Of a stretch of 64,000 bases of DNA, positions 13,729 through 24,035 are shown piece after piece. Source of the DNA: Culex pipiens pallens. Lineage: Eukaryota; Arthropoda; Insecta; Diptera; Culicidae. The DNA is taken from assembly GCF_016801865.2 (NCBI RefSeq), contig NC_068938.1:197117077-197181076 (forward strand), read 5' to 3'. The position numbers and the translations under genes are program-made. The notes beneath the pieces were generated by a model. The model did no database searches. It was given only the letters and a program-made list of their open reading frames with translations, and was not told the origin of the DNA. Within the stretch, counting starts at the first letter, position 1; each line of letters opens with the position of its first letter.

Positions 13729-14664
13729 TAGTTTTTTGACATTGAAAACAAATCGTCTTTTATAAAATCGACACTATCTTGATGATGTATAATTTCTTCT
13801 TAGTTTTCTCTTCTTTTAGAGGCTGCATGCATTTTTTTTAAATCGGGAAATTTCCTACAAATTAGCTTGAAAGACATTTTCTTTTAAGCAGAGTTGTATG
13901 AAATTTTCTGATCTTACAGACATAATACTTTCAGAAATGGTCAAGCTTGGTAATTTTTTCTACAGGTAAAACAGTCACGTTTTATTAAAAAAAAAAATGA
14001 AAGAGGCTATAACTTGAAAACGGAGCATGATTTGAATTTTATGTGAAATACAGTCCAGACTCGATCGCCGACAGCCTTAGTCAAATTGCACATAAAATTA
14101 GTTCATAAATTATAATATGTTATAACCTGAAAAAATATATGTTTAAACTCTGATATTCAAAATTTAAAAAATCTTATTTCCTTTTTTTAATCTGAGGTTT
14201 AACAATTCTCATATTTCTGAAACAAAATTATTGATAATTTAAAAGCATTTTAAAAACAGTGTAAATTATAATATTGTACAATCAAAGATTTGGTTTCAAA
14301 GATTTGAAAAATTCCGAAATTCTTAAATTCAAAAAAGCAAAAACCTTAAAAGCTAAAAGAAACCAAATACAGAAATTTTTTCAATATTCAACACCGCCAT
14401 AGATTTCCTATTTCCCTTCAAAAACTTTTAAATTAAAAAAAATGAAATTTCTCAGGACTTGAAGCTCTTACATTATTATTTTTTTGTTTCTTTTTTTTTG
14501 TTTCTAAAATCCTGGAATTATGAAATTCAAAAAAAATCATGATTCAGTATAGTCCGAACTCGACTCTCCAAAACTCCGATTTATCCATAGAGTACTGTAG
14601 TGACTTCGCGTATAAAGAAATTAAAAAAATCTGGAAATATGATTTAAATTAAATACTTGAACAA

Positions 14665-14985
14665 AATTGAACAAAGCTGAGAAAATTTCGTTATATGGCT
14701 TTTTGGAACTTTGTTGATACGACCCTTAATTGCTGAGATATTGCCATGCAAAGTATTAAAAACAGGAAAATTTATGTTTATCAAGTCTCAGCCAAACAAC
14801 CCATTATTTTCTAATGTCGATATCTCGGCAACTAATTGTCCGATTTTCAATTTTGAAATATGAAACATTCGTGAAATTTTTCGATCTTTTCGAAAACAAT
14901 ATTTTCATTTATTTTTAAATCAAGACTAACATTTCAAAAGGGTGTTATTTTGAATGTTTGGCCCAGAATTATAATTGCCCAGGTA
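14665..14985. mobile_element. foldback-family fragment
   Basis: A diverged half-arm of the 1.95 kb foldback family (GTTGATACGACCCTTAATTGC, AACAACCC and ATATCTCGGCAACTAATTG segments), without its symmetric partner. Confidence 0.65.
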
Positions 14986-15029
14986 CATTCAAAGTAACAT
15001 ACAATTAAAAAAATACAAAAAATAAATTA

Positions 15030-15200
15030 GGGACCATCCATAAACCACGTGGACACTTTTTTGGAAATCTCAACCCCCCCCCCCCCCCCCCTCTTTGTGG
15101 ACAAATGTCCATATAAAAAAATCTTTTTTGTATGGAGCGTGGACAATCGCCGAACCCCCCCCCCCCCCCCAAAGTGTCCACGTGATTTATGGATGGTCCC
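15030..15200. mobile_element. TTA-flanked MITE with facing C tracts
   Basis: GGGACCATCCATAAACCACG at the left is mirrored by the right end, with TTA duplicated on both sides, a 3-bp target duplication like that of PIF/Harbinger elements. Two long C homopolymers (around 15076-15091 and 15157-15171) lie in the same orientation and break the symmetry. Confidence 0.8.
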
Positions 15201-15284
15201 TTAGCTGTTTGGATAATTAAATCACAAAAAAAAGTTTATTCTATTTATTGTCTTTTTCATAACATCAAATATTCGCTTCGTTTC

Positions 15285-15585
15285 GCTAGGAGACGGTGAT
15301 TTTAGCGGATTGCAGACTGGATTTCGCCATGTTATGTGATGATTGTCAAGTTGCCTAGGAATCGATAATTGGGAATAAAACCAACTCCACCTGAACCAGA
15401 TTCTCAACACCATGATCGCGCACCAGGGACAAGGAAAGGGATTTGGAAGACGGGAAGTGTTGATACTCCACTTTTTTAAGGGGACAAGGGAAAATCTCCG
15501 CGGTGTCCCCAAGTTAGTTTCGCTTGGAGTTGGACGGTTTTTGGGAAAGTGTAAGGTCTAGGATACGCTCTAAGCAAGCGTTGCG
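15285..15585. repeat. dispersed ~300 bp repeat (copy 1)
   Basis: AGACGGTGATTTTAGCGGAT to CTAAGCAAGCGTTGC is repeated in the same orientation at 41968-42269. The minus-strand open frames in both copies give related peptides containing PNPFPCPWCA. Coding is unlikely because the frames differ at both ends. Unclassified. Confidence 0.7.
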
Positions 15586-15589
15586 ACCA

Positions 15590-16945
15590 ATAATTTGTTT
15601 TCTTTTTCATAACATCAAATATTTAATAAAAACTTTAAAACTAGGTTCAGGTCACACACATTTCTTTAAGTTGAATAAAAAAAAACAAATATTTAACTCC
15701 TAAATTTATTTAACATGAATTCATTTTATTTGTTCAACTCATGTTAAAAAGTCTATAGTTAGAACAAGCAATTCCTTCCCAGCAAAACGCAACGAATATT
15801 CCCTTCTATATTCAGTTGAATTTTCCAGACAACATTTGTCCGTCACGAACTTCGCAAGTAGGTCAAGTGCATTGAGCAAGCTTTTAACGATGCATCTGCT
15901 CTGGTGTTATATTTCCCTCTCTTTTTTCCATCTCAACCGTCCAGGAACAAACGGGCCCAAGTGCAATCACCGTCAGTAACAGCATCCTCCCGCTATCTGA
16001 GAGAAGGGTTTGATGGAGCACTTTGAACTATTTTATTTTTCATTTTGAGCTAGTTTTGAATTCGTTGGATAGGAAATTGTCACCGGATATTTTGAAACTT
16101 AATGCCTTTCGTTAGTTACTAAAATTTAGTTTTGTAAGTTTAATACAGAGTTTTGAAAGATCCCTACAGCTATGTCAAATATAACTATAATGCTTTCTGA
16201 ATAAATAAGAGGAAACGACAACATCACATTGAAAATGAACATCTCAAAACAAAATAAAATATGGAGAAAAAATCGCATTCAAGCTCATTTTTGTAGAGAA
16301 CCACTCAATCGTAAAGCTGTTCCATCCTGGCCAAATGAGTGTACCAGCCGGTGTCCGGAGGAGGGCGTTGATTGCACGAGGACTTCCGGTGACTAACGAG
16401 CACCGGAAAGGATTCTTCGGAGGGGAGGATATATTTTTTTGGCCAGCAGGGCAGCTAAATTGGAAACGGAAATGGGATGGAATTAGGAAAACCGTTGACG
16501 CCTGGAAATTGAATCGGGGGACCATAACCGTGAAAATCAATGACGACCTAGAACCCTGCGAGGATGGCTTTCAATTTGAAATTCCAATTTATCTGCCCAA
16601 CTTCTTCTCATAGGTGGGGTTGATACTTGATATCATGCATTTTTCATTTCCTCGTCGTTTAAACACTCTCGCATATAGACACACACACAGCAGGTGGGCG
16701 AGAGATGATGTATGGCGCGAAAATCACTCCGCCAATATGGCAAACGAAACGAATTCGATTCTGCCAACAGATTGGGCTTGAATTTTCAATTTACACGCCC
16801 CCTCGATCACATTTTTTTTTTTTTTTGCGATATTTTTGCGAAAGTCTCGGCGCCAGCACGTGAAAATCGGCAAAGGATGCAGAAAAAATGCTCAAAATGA
16901 ATAAAAGTCTACGGCATATGGTGGTGCTGAAACCAAGATTCAATC
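15590..16945. other. stretch without recognised gene
   Basis: Mostly unique-looking sequence. A 92-codon plus-strand frame at 16335-16613 overlaps a 98-codon minus-strand frame, and neither shows a recognised domain. A T tract near 16815 and CA dinucleotides near 16680 are the only simple repeats. Confidence 0.45.
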
Positions 16946-16949
16946 TTCG

Positions 16950-17962
16950 CGTAATATTGAATGTTTGGCCCTTTTGTCTTCATTTAAAAAAAATCGAAAA
17001 AAAAAATCAAAATGTTTTAGTGACAAAGAGTGAAACCAACATTTTTTTGCCGTGTATCATTTTTTTCAGTGTAGTCCTTATACATACCTACAACTTTGCC
17101 GAAGACACCAAATCGATCCCAAAAAAATCCTTCAAAGATACAGATTTTTTAATTTGCATATCTCATTTTGCCTTCGTCACTGAGGTAAGGTATAATCCTG
17201 CTCTAAAAATGATTTTTTTTTTATTAAAAGCTCGAAGACCCACCTTCATGTATACATATCGACTCAGAATCGAAAACTGAACAAATGTCTGTGTGTGTGT
17301 ATGTGTGTGTGTATGTATGTATGTGACCAAAATTCTCACTGAGTTTTCTCAGCACTGGCTGAACTGATTTTGACCAAACCAGTTGCAATCGACTTGGTAT
17401 AGGGTCCCATACATCGCTATTGAATTGTTTGAAGTTTCGATAACTAGTTCAAAAGTTATGTATAAAAATGTGTTTTCACATATATCCGGATCTCATTTAT
17501 ATGCATGTGAACGATGTCCGGATCCATCATCCGACCCATCGTTGGTTAGGTAATCAAGAGACCTTTCCAACGAGTCCACAACATTAAAGATCTGGCAACC
17601 CAATCTCGAGTTATGAGTACTTAAGTGATATTTATATACATTTTTGAAGCCGGACCTCGATTAAATGTATGCAAACGATGTCCGGATCCATCACCCGACC
17701 CATCGTCCCTTTCCAACGAGTCCACAACATTGATAATCTGGCAACCCTGTCTCGAGTTATGACCACTTAAGTTATATCTGTGTACTTATTTTTCTGGATC
17801 TAAAAAAAATAGCTGAAATATGTGTCCAAACCACTCATATTACCCATTGTTGGTAAAAAGTGAGGAAGGCATCATTCACATAGGTGGATTAAGTTAGTTT
17901 TTTTATGGACAGTTGCCAAATTTGTATGGAAAATTACATGGACAAACTAATGATGCAAAATG
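16950..17962. mobile_element. foldback fragment split by a later insertion
   Basis: Sequence to 17169 matches the outer foldback arm (CTACAACTTTGCCGAAGACACC). The arm resumes at 17904 (ATGGACAGTTGCCAAATTTG). The 734 bp between them are a separate repeat. The break point in the arm corresponds to the intact sequence TCATTTTTGTATGGACAGC. Confidence 0.7.
17170..17903. repeat. GCCTTCCTCAC-family interspersed repeat (copy 1)
   Basis: Begins GCCTTCGTCACTGAGG and ends near GTGAGGAAGGC plus ~35 bp. It contains a TG/TATG microsatellite at 17290-17322 and two internal tandem units carrying GATGTCCGGATCCATC and TTTCCAACGAGTCCACAACA. A longer copy is at 52150-53008 and a broken one at 32955-33478. Confidence 0.7.
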
Positions 17963-18110
17963 GTAAGGTTTTTAACGATAAAAATATCGAGGTTCGATAA
18001 CGATAACGATAGTTCTATCGTTATTGTCCGAACGATAACGATAATCAATCGTTATTCCGATAGTTCTATCGGCGATAATTTTATCGACGGTAACGGGCGA
18101 TAACTTATAT
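17962..18110. repeat. CGATAA-rich low-complexity cluster
   Basis: Dense runs of CGATAA / TTATCG in both orientations (for example GATAACGATAACGATAG and ATCGTTATTCCGATAG). They could form hairpins. Origin unclear. Confidence 0.6.
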
Positions 18111-18251
18111 TAAACATATTTCTAAAATTGACTAAAACCAGCCAAATTATGTTGAATTTTCAAGCTTCAAATTGGTATTTTTTTTTTGATTTTATGGTAG
18201 AGAAAATATCGTATTTTCTCGAAAATACTAAAATTTTTATAATTCGCAAAA

Positions 18252-18698
18252 CCCGGGCAGACGGTAATAACAAAATCCATGTCATTTCAATAACAAATAC
18301 TGTTAAAATAACAAAAATTGTTATGGAATCTTCTTGAAACGTCATTTTTTGCATAAGGGTTTAATAACAGTTTATGTTATCATAACAAAATTTGTTATTG
18401 GTCTGGTATTAGTTGATAGCCAAAACAACTGTGGAATAACATTTTTTGTTATGGAAGAATACCGCCAACTGTTATTGGGATGATCGGATTAGTTGTTAAA
18501 ATAACAAAAAATAATAACAAAGTTTTGTTCGAGGAATAACTTAAAATGTTATTGGTCCGTTATTTCAATAACAATCCAATAACAAAAAAATCATAACGAC
18601 GAATAACAAATCCTGTTATAAATAACAAAAAATGTTATTGGCCTAGTATTTTCAAATATCAAAAAATGTTATTCCCAAGTTATTTCTGTCTGCTCGGG
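18252..18698 (-). mobile_element. full-length ~447 bp MITE
   Basis: Both ends are intact: CCCGGGCAGACGGTAATAAC on the left and CTGTCTGCTCGGG on the right. It is the reverse orientation of the 8.7 kb copy. Abuts, but does not contain, the satellite element that starts at 18750. Confidence 0.9.
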
Positions 18699-19019
18699 AA
18701 TGGGTATCAAACGATTCGATATTTTGCATGTATTTTAACTGTTTTAGAGTTTTGACATAGGACTATGTCTCTACTTACTATATTGGGGGGCCAGTTCAGA
18801 AATTCGATCCAAAGCGTCACTTTTAAGCGTTTAAAAAGGGGACATTTTGAACGCTTATATCTTTTTTCCCTGTGAATCAATCCAGACGGTTGAACCACCA
18901 ATCGAAAGAGGAAGACTTCAGCTATTGTTTAACTACATAAATAGTCTGACTAAACATAGTTAAAGCACTTAAAACATGCAATCAAAATGAGTAATTTTTC
19001 AGTACAAATCGGACAGATG

Positions 19020-19300
19020 ACCAATCAGAGCGAGCGTATGCATTCGAGGCCGCGCCCCTTTTGTACCGTTCTCCGGCTGTGCCGCTATTTAAGCAGAAAA
19101 TTTCACAGAGCAAGACACTTTGGAACGAGCACTCGAACTGTGCACGTCGGGCCGGCGCGGAGCAGCAGCAGCAGCGGCCAATAGAAGAAGAGGACCAGCA
19201 ACCAGAAGGAAGAACCACCAGCAGCAGAAGGAGGAAATTTGAGCGAAGCGGACCGATGGAAGTCGCTATGATGCGGCGGTTCTCATGAAAAATGGCCAAT
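19020..19300 (+). promoter_or_regulatory. promoter-like module inside satellite element
   Basis: A CCAAT box (19021-19025, within ACCAATCAG) lies about 60 bp upstream of a TATA-like TATTTAAG (19086-19093). A GC-rich segment and a CAG/CAA-rich leader running into the tandem repeats follow. Spacing and boxes are preserved in the inverted copy (62679-62684 and 62611-62618, reverse complement). The sequence is far more GC-rich than its surroundings and looks like a captured polymerase II promoter. A transcript from it would read straight through the satellite. Transcription itself is not shown here. Confidence 0.5.
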
Positions 19301-19311
19301 TCGACAGTGGT

Positions 19312-21610
19312 GGAAAAAACCTGGAGTGGCCGGTGCCCTCGAAGCAGGTTCCCTCGGGACGGAGGGGGGGCGGGGGGGGGGGACATTTACAGAAACATAC
19401 GAGTTGTGGCAATATGGGTATCAAAATTCATGGTTTTTGATACTGAACATAATAATGGCCATTTCGACAGTAGTGGCCACAACCTGGAGTGGCCGGTGCC
19501 CTCAAAGAAGGTTCCCCCGGGGCCTGGGGGGACATTTACAGAAACATACGAGTTGTGGCAATATGGGTATCAAAATTCATGGTTTTTGAAACTGAACATA
19601 ATAATGGCCATTTCGACAGTAGTGGCCACGACCTGGAGTGGCCGGTGCCCTCAAAGAAGGTTCCCCCGGGGCCTGGGGGGACATTTACAGAAACATACGA
19701 GTTGTGGCAATATGGGTATCAAAATTCATGGTTTTTGAAACTGAACATAATAATGGCCATTTCGACAGTAGTGGCCACAACCTGGAATTGCCGGTGCCCT
19801 CAAAGAAGATTCCCCCGGGGCCTGGGGGGACATTTACAGAAACATACGAGTTGTGGCAATATGGGTATCAAAATTCATGGTTTTTGATACTGAACATAAT
19901 GATGGCCATTTCGACAGTAGTGGCCACAACCTGGAGTGGCCGGTGCCCTCAAAGAAGATTCCCTCGGGGCCTGGGGGGACATTTACAGAAACATACGAGT
20001 TGTGGCAATATGGGTATCAAAATTCATTGTTTTTGATACTGAACATAATAATGGCCATTTCGACAGTAGTGGCCACAACCTGGAGTGGCCGGTGCCCTCA
20101 AAGAAGGTTCCCCCGGGGCCTGGGGGGACATTTACAGAAACATACGAGTTGTGGCAATATGGGTATCAAAATTCATGGTTTTTGAAACTGAACATAATAA
20201 TGGCCATTTCGACAGTAGTGGCCACAACCTGGAGTGGCCGGTGCCCTCAAAGAAGATTCCCCCGGGGCCTGGGGGGACATTTACAGAAACATACGAGTTG
20301 TGGCAATATGGGTATCAAAATTCATGGTTTTTGATACTGAACATAATGATGGCCATTTCGACAGTAGTGGCCACAACCTGGAGTGGCCGGTGCCCTCAAA
20401 GAAGATTCCCCCGGGGCCTGGGGGGACATTTACAGAAACATACGAGTTGTGGCAATATGGGTATCAAAATTCATTGTTTTTGATACTGAACATAATAATG
20501 GCCATTTCGACAGTAGTGGCCACAACCTGGAGTGGCCGGTGCCCTCAAAGAAGGTTCCCCCGGGGCCTGGGGGGACATTTACAGAAACATACGAGTTGTG
20601 GCAATATGGGTATCAAAATTCATGGTTTTTGAAACTGAACATAATAATGGCCATTTCGACAGTAGTGGCCACAACCTGGAGTGGCCGGTGCCCTCAAAGA
20701 AGATTCCCCCGGGGCCTGGGGGGACATTTACAGAAACATACGAGTTGTGGCAATATGGGTATCAAAATTCGTGGTTTTTGATACTGAACATAATGATGGC
20801 CATTTCGACAGTAGTGGCCACAACCTGGAGTGGCCGGTGCCCTCAAAGAAGATTCCCTCGGGGCCTGGGGGGACATTTACAGAAACATACGAGTTGTGGC
20901 AATATGGGTATCAAAATTCATTGTTTTTGATACTGAACATAATAATGGCCATTTCGACAGTAGTGGCCACAACCTGGAATTGCCGGTGCCCTCAAAGAAG
21001 GTTCCCCCGGGGCCTGGGGGGACATTTACAGAAACATACGAGTTGTGGCAATATGGGTATCAAAATTCATGGTTTTTGATACTGAACATAATGATGGCCA
21101 TTTCGACAGTAGTGGCCACAACCTGGAGTGGCCGGTGCCCTCAAAGAAGATTCCCTCGGGGCCTGGGGGGACATTTACAGAAACATACGAGCTGTGGCAA
21201 TATGGGTATCAAAATTCATGGTTTTTGATACTGAACATAACAATGGCCATTTCGACCGTAGTGACCACAACCTGGAGTGGCCGGTGCCCTCAAAGAAGGT
21301 TCCCTCGGGGCCCGGAGGTTTTTTTACAGAACCATACGAGTTGTGGCAATATTGGTATCAAAATTCATGGTTTTTGATACTGTACATGAAAATTGACATT
21401 CCGACAGTAGTGGCCACAACCTTGAGTGACCGGTGATCTCAAAGCAGGTTTCCCCGGGGCCCGGAGGGTCTTTAACAGAACCATACGAGTTGTGGCAATA
21501 TGGGTATCAAAATTCATGGTTTTTGATACTGAACATGAAAATTGACATTTCGACCGTAGTGGCCACAACCTGGAGTTGCCGGTGCCCTCATGGAAGGTTC
21601 ACCTTGGGAG
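19312..21610 (+). repeat. 149-bp satellite array, ~16 units
   Basis: Units recur every 149 bp from 19489 (TGGCCGGTGCCCTCAAAG...), with a longer, G-rich first unit and more diverged last units. Each carries GTATCAAAA, the loop TTCATGGT, then TTTTGATAC, a perfect 9-bp stem in most units. All three plus-strand frames are open for long distances because the units lack stops in most registers, so the overlapping ~132-codon frames are artefacts. Three-unit higher-order periodicity is visible between 19638 and 20978. Confidence 0.95.
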
Positions 21611-21759
21611 AACATTTATGACAATTTTGCCGACAAATCTATGAAACAAAATAAAATAATCTTATTTCAGATTTCACTAGCAATCCAAAAACACATTCAA
21701 ATTGTTTGGTCCTATGTCTTTCGGTTATGTCTCTGACATACCATCTTGAACTTTTTTTT

Positions 21760-22500
21760 TAATGAAAAAGCATATAAAATTTCGGCAGGCCGAACGTCTC
21801 TGATGCGCTGCCTTATACTCATTGATTTGGGTTGGCTAAATTCAATGTTATCAATTAAATTGTGCATTTATTTTGATTTCATAACATTATAGACATCATT
21901 CAAAGAAATTTCCACCAACAAAAAATCAAATTGATGGCAAACTGAGGGCGTGAAGACAAAAAGACTGCCGCGCTGGCGTTTAGTGAGAATGGCTCTTCGC
22001 TTAGCATGGTAGTGTGTGAGTGTCGTCGAGCGACGGAGTAGGCAAAAAAATTTACGATGTATTTGTTCGCTGAGTGAACAGTTCGGGCCACTCGCTGGCT
22101 GCTTGCGAGTATCATTCGCTCATGAATGCTAGCGGGTTAGAATAGGCGACAAATGGATAGGCGATGAGTGAGTGGTTTCTGTTCATTGAACCGAAAATCA
22201 GGACCCTTGGGTATGAGGTCAGGATTCACGAGTGGCAGTGATGTGACCATGAGCATTTTGTTTATCGGTTGAAAATTTTTAATCTTAGGCAGCCGGCTGC
22301 GGAAAGATAGATAATTGAATATTTAAAAAGTTTTTTTTAATCGAACGCGTGCCAGCCGAGGAGTAGTGCAATGGGCTGGACTTATCAGTATATTTTTACT
22401 GTTTTTACAATTTAGATAACGCGAGCAAATTTCAAAAATAGTAAATAAATGACGCTTTACTCTTCATAAAATCGATAGTTTGATGAGTTAATACTAAAAC
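21760..22500. other. stretch without recognised gene
   Basis: Moderately GC-rich sequence with no recognised coding content. The part at about 22200-22320 (ATGAGGTCAGGATTCAC, GGCAGCCGGCTGCGGAAAG) is repeated in reverse complement at about 35280-35370. Confidence 0.5.
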
Positions 22501-22806
22501 TGCAAGTTGAAATAAATTTTTAGAGTAGTGCGGTGCCTGTGTGGACGCGCAGTCCTGTTTTTTCGTGTTATTTTCCGTCTCTTTTGTGTCGCTGTTCGGG
22601 TGGGGGACGCGAAGTCGTGATTATGCAGGTTAATTTTTTTGTGTGCTTTTGTGTCGCTATTCGTATGGGGTGAGTGATTGTGGTAATCGAATAATAGCAT
22701 GACGTACTGAATTATTTGTGTTTTGAGCGTAATTTTTGTTGAGTAATTGGTGTTTTTTGTGAATGTTTTTGGTGATCTTAATTAATTGTTTTGTGATTTT
22801 CAAAGC

Positions 22807-22834
22807 CCTTCCTATATCATCGTTGATCGGAAGG
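22807..22834 (+). other. hairpin 1 of covarying set
   Basis: CCTTCC-TAT-ATC-ATCGTT-GAT-C-GGAAGG: outer 6-bp stem, 3/1 internal loop, inner 3-bp stem and six-base loop. Confidence 0.7.
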
Positions 22835-22999
22835 CACGGCGTCGGGTAAATTGTGTATAGTTTTTTGAATAAGGTTTTATTTTTTATGGTGAAAAAGCCA
22901 TTTCTATATAATGATCGAAAGACGCACTGACATTTTGGATTAATTAATAGTGGAGTGAAATAATTGTGTGTGAGTGACTTTGTGTGTTAACCAAAAAGA

Positions 23000-23027
23000 C
23001 CTTCCCATAGCATCGTTGCTCGGAAGG
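23000..23027 (+). other. hairpin 2 of covarying set
   Basis: CCTTCC-CAT-AGC-ATCGTT-GCT-C-GGAAGG. Same architecture as hairpin 1. The inner stem changes from ATC/GAT to AGC/GCT, a compensatory pair change. Confidence 0.75.
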
Positions 23028-23053
23028 CTCGCCGACGGGTCTGTTATGAAAGT

Positions 23054-23081
23054 CCTCCCCATAGCATCGTAGCTCGGGAGG
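23054..23081 (+). other. hairpin 3 of covarying set
   Basis: CCTCCC-CAT-AGC-ATCGTA-GCT-C-GGGAGG. The outer stem swaps one T-A pair for C-G relative to the other two and so keeps pairing. Confidence 0.75.
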
Positions 23082-23131
23082 CATCGAAAAGCCAATACCT
23101 TATCCTACTAACAAAAAAAAATAATCCCGTG

Positions 23132-23293
23132 ATGCTTGAAGGAGATGCTGTGGATTCAACGGTCTCAAGCGGTATCAAAAAGTATATAGCGAAAAACTGT
23201 GTGCTTGATGAGTCTGCAACTTCAACTATCGGACTAACATTCCTCCCTTTCGTTGAACTGCAGGCTTCTTGGGAGGGCGCTTGTATTGACTAA
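23132..23293 (+). CDS. short ORF in retroelement, 53 aa
   Basis: ATG to TAA, 53 codons, opening MLEGDAVDS and closing ASWEGACID. It lies between the third hairpin and the 3' end of the retroelement and is followed immediately by TAATAAAG. No domain recognised. It may be a relic of a larger protein left by internal deletion of a parent LINE, or a chance frame. Confidence 0.25.
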   Translation: MLEGDAVDSTVSSGIKKYIAKNCVLDESATSTIGLTFLPFVELQASWEGACID

Positions 23294-23461
23294 TAAAGTA
23301 GGGATCTTCAGAGGTTAAACAGTGAACGGATGGTTGGCTCCCACTGATCATTTTTGATTCATTGTTTAACTTCAGCTGATCTGTCAATAACGGAGTAGCA
23401 GCTCATTGGCAGTCAACCATACTCATGCTCATGCTCATGCTCAAGTTGAAATAAATTTTTA

Positions 23462-23660
23462 CGATCATTTACGACGAAAATTATCGCGAAAAAACAGGAC
23501 TGCGCGTCCCCAGAAGCACTGCGCTTATGATGTCATTATTCAATTATAATAACCAATCACCCCATGCACACAAACAGCGACACAAAGGAAGTGAAAATAA
23601 GCATGCAAAAACAAGACAGCGCGTCCCCGTGGTCAGCGCACTAATCCTTATAACTGGTGT
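23462..23660 (-). mobile_element. inverted fragment of the same retroelement's 5' region
   Basis: Read on the minus strand, AGTGCGCTGACCACGGGGAC and GGGGACGCGCAGTCCTG repeat the 5' motif at 22525-22560 twice, roughly 130 bp apart. This suggests that the parent element has tandem 5' monomers. It sits immediately outside the right target duplication. Confidence 0.65.
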
Positions 23661-23703
23661 ATCCAAATAAGTCGAAACTGGGAGAGTTTGTGTAGTAGTA
23701 TTG

Positions 23704-23799
23704 TCAGGGGGGCAAACACTGTCCAGCGTTAATTGCGCAATGGGTTATTCCTTTGATCAGCCAGATTGCGATCATGCTGTAGATGCACCATGACTCCAT
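23704..23799 (-). pseudogene. 5' relic of the secreted-protein family (fourth copy)
   Basis: The 31 codons start MESWCIYSMIAIWLIKG and end at AGQC followed by a stop. They align with the start of the intact neighbour at 32785 (MEPWRIKNIVAIWII, then EQC), including the signal-peptide-like hydrophobic stretch and the first conserved cysteine. The rest of the gene is not found downstream, so this looks like a truncated paralogue. Sequence upstream of its ATG also resembles that of its relatives. A spliced first exon is possible, but no consensus donor follows. Confidence 0.6.
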
Positions 23800-24035
23800 C
23801 CTGATATTAGTATGTTTTGGCAATGAAAGTAAGACGAAGCGTTTCAAAGACAATTTTTTATTAGTAGTAAGCACAATATTGGATACGTTATTCATAACAC
23901 TTCCATATAGGATAGAGGACCCAGTTTTGCCCACCTACTAGTTTAATCTGTATTTAGCAAACTGTTCTTTGGTTGAATTTATTATGCAGGTTTACATATT
24001 AATTGATTCCTAGCTCTAATTAAAAGTTTCCTAAA

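Larger units (their letters stand above)
18750..21751 (+). mobile_element. satellite-carrying mobile element (long copy)
   Basis: The left boundary TTTTGACATAGGACTATGTC and the right boundary GACATACCATCTTGAAC are shared exactly with an inverted short copy at 61891-62954, which defines a unit of about 3.0 kb here and 1.06 kb there. In order it contains a left end with an imperfect palindrome, about 230 bp of flank, a promoter-like segment with CCAAT and TATTTAAG, a GC-rich CAG-rich leader, ~16 tandem 149-bp repeats, and a right end. No transposase is encoded. The layout (conserved ends around a variable tandem array) resembles Helentron-associated HINE/DINE elements. That comparison is inference, not identification. 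Confidence 0.8.
22503..23461 (+). mobile_element. non-autonomous non-LTR retroelement with 20-bp target duplication
   Basis: CAAGTTGAAATAAATTTTTA occurs at 22503-22522 and again, identical, at 23442-23461. The 919 bp between them begin GAGTAGTGCGGTGCC and end in a short CATGCT-type hexamer tail. A long perfect duplication plus a 3' microsatellite tail is typical of non-LTR retrotransposition, as in I/LOA/R1-type elements. The body holds three related hairpins and a 53-codon frame but no reverse transcriptase, so it needs an enzyme from elsewhere. The perfect duplication implies a fairly recent insertion. Confidence 0.85.

Noticed and set aside
15222..15512. Related 94-96-codon minus-strand frames at 15.2 and 42.0 kb as a gene pair
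   Set aside because: Similarity follows a non-coding dispersed repeat and continues outside the frames, and the termini of the frames are not conserved.
16335..16613. 92-codon frame as a host gene
   Set aside because: Overlaps a longer antisense frame, has no recognised domain, no paralogue and no splice support.
19292..21436. Overlapping 102-148-codon plus-strand frames suggesting a repeat protein
   Set aside because: They start afresh every 149 bp in shifting registers across a non-multiple-of-3 satellite. Openness follows from the unit sequence, not from coding selection.
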